A stretch of DNA of 10,371 nt, taken from NCBI GenBank assembly GCA_900757235.1, contig CAAENB010000117.1, positions 1 through 10,371 of the forward strand. Direction: 5' to 3'. This stretch comes from an uncultured Collinsella sp. (GTDB taxonomy: Bacteria; Actinomycetota; Coriobacteriia; Coriobacteriales; Coriobacteriaceae). The notes under the pieces were generated by a model that was not told where the DNA came from, made no database searches, and was given only the letters and a program-made list of their open reading frames with translations. The position numbers and the translations under genes are program-made. Below, piece by piece: positions 1-6,731 of the stretch (position 1 is the stretch's first letter; each line of letters begins with the position of its first letter).

Positions 1-604
1 ACATGGGCGTATCGCCCGCGTAGCCAATCACGTCTCCGGCGCTCACGATGTCGCCGATTGCGCGGTCGGACCGAAACACGCCGGCGGCGGGGCTATGGAT
101 AACGCGCTCCTTGCCATAGCCGCCGATCAAGCCCGGCACACCCGTGTTGGGCTGGGGCGAACCTTGGGTAATGACACGTCCGAGAAAATGCCCGCGCATG
201 GTCTCGACCACGGCGTCGCAGTCAACCGGCGCGGTAAAGCCCGGCCCCACGGCGATGACGGCAGGCGCCATGTCGCGCGTGGTGCCCAGGTTGCGCTTGG
301 CCAAAATCGCATCGACCACAGCCGCGGGTTTAAGCTCATCGAGCATCTTGGCCTGGGGGTCCACCACAACGGCGACGTCTCCAGCCTCGGTAATCGCAAG
401 CACCTCAGCCGGCGTCCGTGCCAAGCGAGCGCGAATGCCCTCGACCTGGACCTCGCCCAGGCGAATGGCCTCGCAAAAACTGATTGTGCGGCGGATGCAC
501 GTGGGAACCGCGATATCGGCCATAACGACCGACACGCCGGAGCGCACCAAGCGAGCGGCGACGCCCGTGGCGATATCGCCGGCGCCGCGAACATAAACGA
601 GCAT
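1..604 (-). CDS. yqeB: YqeB/EF2563-family selenium-dependent molybdenum hydroxylase maturation protein (3' end outside window)
   Basis: The first 201 residues are visible; the gene runs off the left edge, where another 60 or so residues would be expected for the short (EF2563) form of the family. The start ATG (604-602) follows GGAGG by about 10 nt, and no upstream in-frame start fits. The N-terminus is a Rossmann-like glycine-rich segment (GAGDIATG, residues 7-14). Further on are the family-typical stretches DAILAKRNLGTT (98-109), VGPGFTAPVD (119-128), VVETMRGHFLGRVI (132-145), NTGVPG (153-158) and a C-terminal IGDIVSAGDVIG (183-194). The family is tied by genome context to selenium-dependent molybdenum hydroxylases (xanthine dehydrogenase type); its exact biochemical step is not settled. 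It is divergent from yqeC, 102 bp away, and the two probably share a regulatory region. Family assignment is confident; the role is inferred from context. Confidence 0.88.
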   Translation of the reverse strand, partial: MLVYVRGAGDIATGVAARLVRSGVSVVMADIAVPTCIRRTISFCEAIRLGEVQVEGIRARLARTPAEVLAITEAGDVAVVVDPQAKMLDELKPAAVVDAILAKRNLGTTRDMAPAVIAVGPGFTAPVDCDAVVETMRGHFLGRVITQGSPQPNTGVPGLIGGYGKERVIHSPAAGVFRSDRAIGDIVSAGDVIGYAGDTPM

Positions 605-706
605 TCCCGGGGCACCTCCCTGTGCTACGGTTTGAGCAGAGCAAAAGCGGTTCGACCGCTACTCTGATGATTATTTATTATCACAGTATTATACGGCGGT
701 GAACAG
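605..706. promoter_or_regulatory. Divergent yqeB/yqeC intergenic region with small inverted repeat
   Basis: This 102-bp AT-rich island lies in GC-rich DNA between divergent starts. TATTAT at 687-692 is a plausible -10 for yqeC but has no good -35, and it would leave a very short leader. An inverted repeat AGCGGT-TCG-ACCGCT at 646-660 could be an operator or a small hairpin. No regulator can be named from the sequence. Confidence 0.35.
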
Positions 707-1441
707 ATGGAAACGACGAGTGGAAACCTTGCCTCCGCGCTCAAGATCGAGCCAGGCATTACCGCGATTATCGGCAGCGGCGGCAAGTCGACGTTGCTCA
801 AGACGATGGGTCTTGAGCTCATGCGCGCTGGCGGCCGCGTGCTCCTCTGCACCACCACGCACATGTTTCCCGTCGCCGGCGTGCCATGGGACGGGTCGAG
901 CCGTCGCCTGGACGCCGCACCTTGGAAGCCGGGTGCCTCGCATGTCCCCGGTTGCACCTGCGAGGCCTGCGCGGGCCTTGCGCGCGGAAGCATCTGCCAA
1001 GCGGGTGTTTTGGACCCGGAGACAGGCAAGCTCTCCGCCCCCGCTGAGCCGCTCAACGAGCTGGCGCAGCGCTTTGACTATGTATTGGCCGAGGCAGATG
1101 GCAGCAAGCGACTCCCGCTCAAGGCGCATGCCGCCTGGGAGCCGGTAATTCCAGCCGCCACGGCAAACGTTGTCTGGGTCGTCGGCGCCTCGGGGCTGGG
1201 CAAGCCCGTCGCCGAGGTTGTCCACCGCCCCGAGCTCTTCTGCGAGCGTTGCGGCTGCGAGCCCACCGACACTGCCACCCCAGGGCGCATCGCCCAGGTG
1301 CTCAATGCCGAGATGCAGGCGTTGGGACTCTGCACCGCACGCGTCATGCTCAACCAAGTCGACACGCTCAGCGACCCCACGATGGCCGACCGCTTCGAGA
1401 CAGCTCTCGACCGCCCCATCGTCGCCACCAACCTCAAGTAG
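707..1441 (+). CDS. yqeC: YqeC-family selenium-dependent hydroxylase accessory protein, P-loop NTPase
   Basis: The product is 244 aa, normal for the family. A P-loop GSGGKST (residues 23-29) lies near the N-terminus, followed by the TTTHM segment (49-53). The mid-region motif EADGSK-LPLK is followed by EPVIP and is characteristic of YqeC. A cysteine cluster (C-x-C-x2-C, then another Cys further on, roughly residues 84-105) could bind metal or sulfur/selenium; that is inference. YqeC is predicted to help mature selenium-dependent molybdenum hydroxylases together with YqeB, probably in the cytoplasm with nucleotide hydrolysis. The start ATG has only a weak GGCGGTG upstream. It is the only structural gene of the cluster on the plus strand: divergent from yqeB and convergent with hyuA. 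Much longer reading frames overlap it, but these lack family motifs. Confidence 0.88.
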   Translation: METTSGNLASALKIEPGITAIIGSGGKSTLLKTMGLELMRAGGRVLLCTTTHMFPVAGVPWDGSSRRLDAAPWKPGASHVPGCTCEACAGLARGSICQAGVLDPETGKLSAPAEPLNELAQRFDYVLAEADGSKRLPLKAHAAWEPVIPAATANVVWVVGASGLGKPVAEVVHRPELFCERCGCEPTDTATPGRIAQVLNAEMQALGLCTARVMLNQVDTLSDPTMADRFETALDRPIVATNLK

Positions 1442-1466
1442 CCGGCGCTGCCCCACCAGACCTATA

Positions 1467-1533
1467 AGTTGCGGTGGAATAGTTCCTGAAACGGCCTATT
1501 TGGCGGCTAAACAGGAACTATTTCACCGCAACT
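1467..1533. repeat. 22-bp inverted repeat between convergent yqeC and hyuA
   Basis: The arms 1467-1488 and 1512-1533 are complementary over 22 bp with a single non-Watson-Crick position (G opposite T, a wobble pair in one RNA strand). The 23-nt loop may pair weakly through GCC/GGC. The repeat sits 26 nt after the yqeC stop and 27 nt beyond the hyuA stop, so both transcripts would end in a strong hairpin. There is no T-run on either side, so it is not a classic intrinsic terminator. It may be a bidirectional 3'-end stabiliser, a Rho-assisted terminator, or one copy of a dispersed intergenic repeat. Confidence 0.8.
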
Positions 1534-1559
1534 GCGGAGGGGACACGGCATCTTTGCTG

Positions 1560-2927
1560 CTAGCGGGGGACGTAGCGGCCGGGTTGGGCTCCGGTGGGCT
1601 CGCCGTCGCGCGCAGCCAGTACGCCGTTCACAAACACGGCCTTGGCGCGGCCGTGCGCCTCAAAGCCCTCGAGCGGCGTGTAGTCCACGGCCTGATGCTG
1701 CGTCGCGGCGCTAATCGTCCAGCGCGCCTTGGGATCCCACACGCACACGTCGGCATCGGCGCCCTCGGCAAGACAGCCCTTGTGCGGATACATGCCAAAG
1801 ACGCGCGCCGGGTTCTCGCTCATCAGGCGGCACAGATCCTCGGGGCCCAGCTGTCCCTCAAAGCTCGTAGCGATCGCGACGGGGCGATGCTCCACGCCGG
1901 GTCCGCCGTTGGGAATCGCGCGGAAGTCGTCGCGCCCGCGGTCCTTTTGCCCGTGCAGGTTAAAGCTGCAGTGGTCGGTGGCGATGGTATCGATCTCGCC
2001 GGCCACAAGCGCCTCGCGCAGCGCGGCGCGGTCGCCAGCATGGCGCAGCGGCGGGCTCATCACATACTTGGCACCCGCAAAGCCGTCCTCGCCCCGCTCC
2101 AGATAGCAGGTATCGTCGAGCATCAGATACTGAGGGCAGGTCTCGACATGGATGTTCTTCTGCCCGCGCGCCTTGGCAGCGCGAATGGCCTCGAGCCCCA
2201 GCTTGGTCGAAAGGTGCACCACGTTAACCGGCGCGTCGCCGGCCAGGTGCGCCAGATACAGCAGACGGCTCACTGCCTCGGCCTCGCACACATCCGGACG
2301 GCTGAGCGCATGGCCCTCGGGCCCGTGGATACCCTGCTCAAACACGCGCTTCTGCAGCTCATTCACCAGCGTGCCGTTCTCGCAATGCACGCACAGGATA
2401 CCGCCAACACGCTTGAGCTCCTCGAGCACCTCGAGCGTCTCGGCATCGTCCAGGCGCAAATGATCGTAGGCAAAGTAGGTCTTGAACGACGATACGCCCG
2501 CCTCGCGCATGGCCGAGAGATCGGCGCGGTTGCGCTCGTTCCACTCGGCGAGCGCCATATGAAAGGCGTAGTTGGCCGTGCAGGTTCCGTCGGCGCGGCG
2601 ATGCCACTCGGCCAAGGCATCAGGCATGGTCACGCCGCGATCGGCCGTGGCGTAATCCACAATGGTCGTCGTGCCGCCGCAGGCAGCCGCGCGCGTGCCG
2701 GTCTCAAAGCTATCGGCCGTCCAATCCATGCCGGTCCAGCACTGCATGTGCGTGTGGCCATCGATAAAGCCGGGAAACACCCAGCAGTCGGTGGCGTCCT
2801 GAACGGTATCGCCCTCGGCCGGCTCAATCGCCGCGGCAATCCGCACGATCTTATCGCCATCCATGGCAAGGTCGGCGCGACGAAGCCCCTGGGGCGTCAC
2901 GAGCGCACCGTTTTTGATGATGATCAT
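1560..2927 (-). CDS. hyuA: Dihydropyrimidinase/hydantoinase-like cyclic amidohydrolase
   Basis: The product is 455 aa of the amidohydrolase superfamily, the usual length for dihydropyrimidinases and the E. coli HyuA (YgeZ) group. All expected binuclear metal ligands can be placed: HxH at H58/H60 (GFIDGHTH), the carbamylated lysine at K149 (SSFKTYF), H181 (CVHCENG), H238 (VVHLSTK) and D318 (ATDHCSF). The short N- and C-terminal beta-rich segments are also present. The family hydrolyses cyclic ureides or imides such as dihydropyrimidines and hydantoins. In this cluster, opening of a ring derived from purine breakdown is likely, but the true substrate cannot be read from sequence. AAGGAG lies 7 nt before the ATG and overlaps the mocA stop; only 9 nt separate the two genes, so the pair is one operon and probably translationally coupled. 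Confidence 0.92.
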   Translation of the reverse strand: MIIIKNGALVTPQGLRRADLAMDGDKIVRIAAAIEPAEGDTVQDATDCWVFPGFIDGHTHMQCWTGMDWTADSFETGTRAAACGGTTTIVDYATADRGVTMPDALAEWHRRADGTCTANYAFHMALAEWNERNRADLSAMREAGVSSFKTYFAYDHLRLDDAETLEVLEELKRVGGILCVHCENGTLVNELQKRVFEQGIHGPEGHALSRPDVCEAEAVSRLLYLAHLAGDAPVNVVHLSTKLGLEAIRAAKARGQKNIHVETCPQYLMLDDTCYLERGEDGFAGAKYVMSPPLRHAGDRAALREALVAGEIDTIATDHCSFNLHGQKDRGRDDFRAIPNGGPGVEHRPVAIATSFEGQLGPEDLCRLMSENPARVFGMYPHKGCLAEGADADVCVWDPKARWTISAATQHQAVDYTPLEGFEAHGRAKAVFVNGVLAARDGEPTGAQPGRYVPR

Positions 2928-2936
2928 AATTGCTCC

Positions 2937-3551
2937 TTATTGGTTGATGCAGTTGGCCACGCGATCAAAATACGAGCAGGCGGCGATATGCTCCGTTATG
3001 CGTCGCTGTCCCTTGGCGGTATCGACGTCCCACAGTTCGTAAGCACGTGCCTCGACCAGCACCACGTCGGTACGGTCCTTAAGGATCGAACCGCCGCCGT
3101 CCTTGCCCTCAAGACACATAAGTGCATCGAACAATTCCGCCGGAAAGAGCACCGGGCTCGAAGGCTCGCCGTTGCACGCAAGACGCACCGGATGATTGCG
3201 GCCACGCTCGTCAAACGCACGAACCATACCCTCAAAAGAATCCGAACTCACAAGTGGCTGGTCGCCCGGCAAAAAGAGGCAACCTTTCCAGTTGCGTTCG
3301 ACTCCCCACGAAAGGCCCGCACGGACGCTTTCGCTGCGCAGCTCGCCATCGTGCAGCACGCACGGGCAATGCTTGTCCTCGCAAATATGGGCGACCTCGG
3401 GCCAACGCGTCGAAACCACAACATCAAAGCCCCCGGGGACCGAATCGATGGTCCGGGCAATCAGCGGCTCGCCATAGATATCGGCGAGCATCTTGTTAGA
3501 GCCAAACCGCTTGCCCTCGCCCGAAGCCATAATCACGCAACCAAGTTTCAT
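2937..3551 (-). CDS. mocA: Molybdenum cofactor cytidylyltransferase-like protein (MocA/MobA fold)
   Basis: The product is 204 aa of the MobA-like nucleotidyltransferase family. The N-terminal nucleotide-binding loop MASGEGKRFGSNKML spans residues 8-22, the metal-binding FLPGDQPLVS spans 93-102, and the substrate-side GEPSSPVLFP spans 128-137, with GGGSILKD (152-159) and DVDTAKG (175-181) after it. MocA adds CMP to molybdopterin for hydroxylases of the xanthine dehydrogenase family. E. coli YgfJ is the cluster counterpart, and it may serve a selenium-dependent hydroxylase. The start at 3551 is chosen over an upstream in-frame start near 3602 because GGGGAGG lies 7 nt before this ATG and homology begins here. 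It heads the mocA-hyuA pair. A terminator upstream (3640-3679) implies its own promoter in 3552-3640, where no clear one is visible. Confidence 0.88.
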   Translation of the reverse strand: MKLGCVIMASGEGKRFGSNKMLADIYGEPLIARTIDSVPGGFDVVVSTRWPEVAHICEDKHCPCVLHDGELRSESVRAGLSWGVERNWKGCLFLPGDQPLVSSDSFEGMVRAFDERGRNHPVRLACNGEPSSPVLFPAELFDALMCLEGKDGGGSILKDRTDVVLVEARAYELWDVDTAKGQRRITEHIAACSYFDRVANCINQ

Positions 3552-3639
3552 GGCGATACCTCCCCTGAAGCCATCGTACCCATAACTCGTGCCGTGGGAC
3601 ACCTACATCGAAAGCGCTTATCCCGCACGCCCACGATGC

Positions 3640-3679
3640 AAAAAGGGGGCACCCCGCCGGTTGGCAGAGCGCCCCTTTT
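3640..3679 (-). terminator. Intrinsic terminator of ygeW
   Basis: On the minus strand, AAAAGGGG-CG pairs with a CCCCC-TTTTT 3' side. An inner helix CTCTGCC/GGCGGGG closes an AACC loop and includes G-U pairs. The hairpin ends in a run of five T, a good Rho-independent terminator 24 nt after the ygeW stop. It separates ygeW from the mocA-hyuA pair. Confidence 0.82.
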
Positions 3680-3702
3680 ACATGGCTTACCTCAGCCCAG
3701 CT

Positions 3703-4905
3703 TTAGGCCTGGAACCAACGGGCGGTGTTGCGCTCGTCGAGGGCCTTGAGGGTAGCGGCGGGATCGGCAACCTTCTGCAGGAACATCATGGCTGCGATGG
3801 CGTACGGCTTGTAGCTGGCCTCCTTGTACATGCCCACACGGTGCATGTCAAAGACGTCGGCGTTGACCTCGCCGTGCTCGCAGGAGACACCGGAGATGTC
3901 GGCGGGCAGCGGATGCATAAAGATGGTGTCCTGGCCGTTGGCGGTCTTCTCCATGAGCTCGGTCGTGGAGCACCAATCCTGATGCGTAGCGTTCTGAGCG
4001 AGCAGCTCCTTCTCGAGCGCAGCGATGCCGGCGTCGTCGCCCTCGGCGTACAGGTTGGTGCGCTTCTCCATGGCGGCAAACGGAGCCCAGCTCTTGGGGA
4101 TCACGATGTCGGCGCCCTCGAAGGCCTCGGCCATGGTGTTGACCCGCTTAAAGGTGGTGCCGGACTCGGCGGCGTAGCCCTTAGCGCGCTCGACGACCTC
4201 GGGCATGAGGTCGTAGCCCTCGGGGTGGGCCAGGGTGACGTCCATGCCAAAGCGGGGCAGCAGGCTGATCAGCGACTGCGGGCAGGACAGCGGCTTGCCG
4301 TAAGAGGGCGAGTAGGCCCAGGTGACGGCAACCTTCTTGCCCTTGAGGTTCTCGAGGCCGCCAAACTCGTTGATGAGGTAGAGCATGTCGGCAGAGGACT
4401 GCGTGGGGTGATCGGAGTCGGACTGCAGGGAGATGAGCGTGGGACGGTGATCCAGAACGCCGTCCTCGTAGGCCTGCTGCACGGACTCGGAGACCTCGGC
4501 CATGTAGGCGTCGCCCTTGCCGATGTACATGTCGTCGCGGATGCCGATGACGTCGGCCATGAAGGAGATCATGGTAGCGGTCTCGCGAACGGTCTCGCCG
4601 TGAGCGATCTGGGACTTCTTCTCGTCCAGGTCCTGCAGCTCAAGGCCGAGCAGGTTGGCTGCCTTAGAGAAGGAGAAGCGCGTACGGGTGGAGTTGTCAC
4701 GGAACAGCGAGACGGCCAGACCCGAATCGAAGATCTTGGACGAAACGTTGTTCTCGCGCAGCTCGCGCAGGGCGTCGGCGACGATGTAGAGCGCCTTGAG
4801 CTCATCGGTGGTCTTGTCCCAGGTGTGCAGGAAGTCGCTGCCGTACATGCCCTTAAAATCGAGGCCGTTCAGCTGCTCGACGAGCTCGGTAAACTTAGCG
4901 TCCAT
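3703..4905 (-). CDS. ygeW: YgeW-type carbamoyltransferase family protein
   Basis: The product is 400 aa, matching YgeW proteins (about 390-400 aa) and longer than ordinary aspartate or ornithine carbamoyltransferases. The carbamoyl-phosphate loop is STRTR (72-76). SDSDHPTQS (162-170) supplies the HPTQ-type motif, AYSPSYGKPLS lies at 197-207, and HPLP at 331-334. The ornithine-type SMG loop is not evident, so ornithine is unlikely as substrate. YgeW belongs to the knotted transcarbamylases. In a purine-degradation setting it could run in the phosphorolytic direction on a ureido compound and yield carbamoyl phosphate for ATP synthesis; this is inference. The start at 4905 follows AAAGGA by 7 nt; a longer frame from 5091 adds 62 residues unlike the family and is rejected. 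A terminator follows. Confidence 0.9.
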   Translation of the reverse strand: MDAKFTELVEQLNGLDFKGMYGSDFLHTWDKTTDELKALYIVADALRELRENNVSSKIFDSGLAVSLFRDNSTRTRFSFSKAANLLGLELQDLDEKKSQIAHGETVRETATMISFMADVIGIRDDMYIGKGDAYMAEVSESVQQAYEDGVLDHRPTLISLQSDSDHPTQSSADMLYLINEFGGLENLKGKKVAVTWAYSPSYGKPLSCPQSLISLLPRFGMDVTLAHPEGYDLMPEVVERAKGYAAESGTTFKRVNTMAEAFEGADIVIPKSWAPFAAMEKRTNLYAEGDDAGIAALEKELLAQNATHQDWCSTTELMEKTANGQDTIFMHPLPADISGVSCEHGEVNADVFDMHRVGMYKEASYKPYAIAAMMFLQKVADPAATLKALDERNTARWFQA

Positions 4906-5059
4906 GTAAATGTCCTTTCTAAAGGTGAAACGATCGCAATGAGTAGATGTGCCCCGGCATGTGCGTGTGGCCAGAACATGCAGAGCGCTATGACGAGGAC
5001 CCGCTACCGTTGAGGAAGCATGGGAGATAACGACCGCGGGCCCCAAGTCAACAGGGGGC

Positions 5060-5084
5060 GCCGGGGACACGAGCGGCCCCCGGC
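5060..5084. repeat. GC-rich stem-loop between ygeY and ygeW
   Basis: GCCGGGG (5060-5066) pairs with CCCCGGC (5078-5084) around an 11-nt loop, 22 nt downstream of the ygeY stop. No T-run follows on the minus strand. It could stabilise the ygeY 3' end or attenuate read-through into ygeW. The rest of 4906-5106 shows no further convincing signal besides the ygeW ribosome-binding site. Confidence 0.5.
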
Positions 5085-5106
5085 TCAACAAGATCGAGGA
5101 ATGGGA

Positions 5107-6492
5107 CTAATCGATCTTGTTGTTGGTCAGACCGGCGCGGAACACGGTGGCGTCGCCATCGGCCTGGCTCGGATCGTAGAGGTTCAGGGCAGCCACATAC
5201 ATGGCGGCAGCGGTGACCAGGTCGTCCTTGTAGGTGACCTCGTTGGGAGCGTGAGCCTGAGACTCGGCACCCGGGCCAAAGCCAACGCAGGGGATGCCGT
5301 AGCGGCCCTGGATGGAAACGCAGTTCGTGGAGAAGGTCCACTTGTCGCACAGCGGACGACCGGTGCGCTTGTCCATGCTGGGCTCGCAGCCGATGCGCTC
5401 GTCACCGAACATGGCCTTGTGGGCGTCGACGAGGGCCTTGACGTGCGGAGCGGTCTCCTTGTTGATCCACGTGGGGAAGTAAGCCTCGGTCTCGTAAACC
5501 TCGCCGGTCCAGGACGGACGGTCGTACATGTACATGGAGACCTTCACGTCGTCGCCGTACTTCTTGGCGGCCGGCAGGTTGCGAATCTCGTCCAGGCAGG
5601 ACTCCCAGGTCTCGCCGGCGGTCATGCGACGGTCGATGGAGATGGCGCAGGAGTCAGCGACAGCGCAGCGGCTGGGGCTGGTGTAGAAGATCTGGCTGAC
5701 GGTGCAGGTGCCGCGGCCCAGGAAGCGGGCGTCCTCGAAGTGCTCGGGGTTGTACTTGGGGTCGAGCATCTTGACGAGGCCCTTGATGTCGGTCGACTCG
5801 TCGCAGCCGTTGTTGTTGAGGGCGCGGACGTCGGCGATGATGTCGGCCATCTTGTAGATGGCGTTGTCGCCGCGGTCGGGAGCGGAGCCGTGGCAGGAGG
5901 TGCCGTGAACGTCGACGCGGATCTCCATGCGGCCGCGGTGACCGCGATAGATGCCGCCGTCGGTGGGCTCGGTGGAAATGACGAACTCGGGCTTAATGCC
6001 GTCCTTGTTGTAGATGTACTGCCAGCACATGCCGTCGCAGTCCTCTTCCTGGACGGTGCCGACGACCATGATCTTATAGCCCTCGGGGATAAGGCCCATG
6101 TCCTTCATCATCTTGGCAGCATAGGTAGCAGAAGCCATGCCGCCCTCCTGGTCGGAGCCGCCGCGGCCGTAGATGATCTCATCGGTCTCGTAGCCTTCAT
6201 AGGGATCGGCATCCCAGTTCTCGATGTTGCCGATGCCGACGGTGTCGATGTGAGAGTCGATGGCGATGATCTTGTCGCCCTCGCCCATAAAGCCCATGAC
6301 GTTGCCCAGGCCGTCGACTTTGACCTCGTCATAGCCAAGGCTCTCCATCTCGGCCTTGATGCAAGCGACAACCTCGCCCTCCTCGCAAGACTCAGAGGGG
6401 TGGGAGATCATAGCGCGCAGGAAGCGAGTCATATCAGCACGATGAGACTCAGCAGCAGCCTTGATAGCGTCGAAATCGAGTTCCTTAGTCAT
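5107..6492 (-). CDS. ygeY: YgeY-family M20 metallohydrolase linked to selenium metabolism
   Basis: The product is 461 aa of the ArgE/DapE/ACY1-type M20 metallohydrolases. The expected di-zinc site can be placed: H81 and D83 (DSHIDTVG), D114 (GRGGSDQEGG), the catalytic and ligand pair E149/E150 (GTVQEEDCDG), E175 (STEPTDGG) and H414 (SQAHAPNE). KWTFSTN (384-390) precedes the last ligand. The protein is longer than E. coli YgeY (about 400 aa). The extra length lies mainly around residues 226-258 and in a C-terminal tail after about 438. The family is genomically tied to selenium-dependent hydroxylases; in this pathway it probably hydrolyses an amide or ureido bond to give diaminopropionate, which is inference. 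The ATG at 6492 is preferred over a TTG at 6501, as it is correctly spaced from GAAAGG. Confidence 0.9.
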   Translation of the reverse strand: MTKELDFDAIKAAAESHRADMTRFLRAMISHPSESCEEGEVVACIKAEMESLGYDEVKVDGLGNVMGFMGEGDKIIAIDSHIDTVGIGNIENWDADPYEGYETDEIIYGRGGSDQEGGMASATYAAKMMKDMGLIPEGYKIMVVGTVQEEDCDGMCWQYIYNKDGIKPEFVISTEPTDGGIYRGHRGRMEIRVDVHGTSCHGSAPDRGDNAIYKMADIIADVRALNNNGCDESTDIKGLVKMLDPKYNPEHFEDARFLGRGTCTVSQIFYTSPSRCAVADSCAISIDRRMTAGETWESCLDEIRNLPAAKKYGDDVKVSMYMYDRPSWTGEVYETEAYFPTWINKETAPHVKALVDAHKAMFGDERIGCEPSMDKRTGRPLCDKWTFSTNCVSIQGRYGIPCVGFGPGAESQAHAPNEVTYKDDLVTAAAMYVAALNLYDPSQADGDATVFRAGLTNNKID

Positions 6493-6517
6493 AACAGTCA
6501 ACCTTTCTACAAGGGTT

Positions 6518-6557
6518 TACCTACAGGTAGATATTTCAGATAGATCACTTGTGCCAA
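6518..6557 (-). promoter_or_regulatory. Possible ygeY promoter with overlapping palindrome
   Basis: On the minus strand a -35-like TTGGCA (6557-6552) is 18 nt from a weak -10-like TATCTA (6533-6528). A palindrome TACCT-AC-AGGTA (6518-6529) overlaps the -10 and likely start point, 26-37 bp before the ygeY ATG, a usual place for a repressor site. The -35 matches consensus at five of six positions, the -10 at only three. Confidence 0.35.
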
Positions 6558-6596
6558 GCAGCGTGAGGTCGAGCACCCGGCAAGCAAGTAAACGTA

Positions 6597-6716
6597 GGGT
6601 GGCGGAGCATATGTTTGCTCCGTCGCGAGTTCCGCACGCAAAGGAAAGCACTTAATGTGCTTTCCGTCTTGCGCAGGACTGTTCGAGCAGCGGAGTAAAC
6701 ATATGCTCCGCCACCC
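6597..6716. repeat. 120-bp imperfect inverted repeat between ygeX and ygeY
   Basis: The outer arms 6597-6616 and 6697-6716 are perfect complements over 20 bp and continue with one mismatch through 6622/6691. Further helices line up inward: TCG/CGA (6623-6625/6684-6686), CGCAA/TTGCG (6637-6641/6669-6673) and a perfect GGAAAGCAC/GTGCTTTCC (6643-6651/6657-6665) around a five-base loop. Almost the whole segment can form a single rod. Each outer arm can also form its own small hairpin (GGAGCA/TGCTCC on the left). It starts 15 bp after the ygeX stop. Candidates are a terminator/attenuator, an RNA-processing site, or a miniature transposable element; no target duplication is seen. Confidence 0.85.
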
Positions 6717-6731
6717 GGACAGGTCAGTCTG

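Noticed and set aside
3552..3602. N-terminal extension of mocA
   Set aside because: The strong GGGGAGG site lies just before the ATG at 3551, and the added 17 residues precede the conserved nucleotide-binding start of the family.
1170..3749. 859-codon open frame on the plus strand across hyuA and mocA
   Set aside because: It is a mirror of strong G/C third-position bias in the true minus-strand genes, has no recognisable domain, and crosses several gene boundaries.
4906..5091. 62-residue N-terminal extension of ygeW
   Set aside because: It is Pro/Ser/Arg-rich and unlike the family; AAAGGA is correctly spaced from the ATG at 4905.
5020..6543. 507-codon plus-strand open frame opposite ygeY
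   Set aside because: The translation is a low-complexity Val/Gly/Asp/Leu run typical of an antisense shadow; the minus strand holds a complete M20 enzyme with all its ligands.
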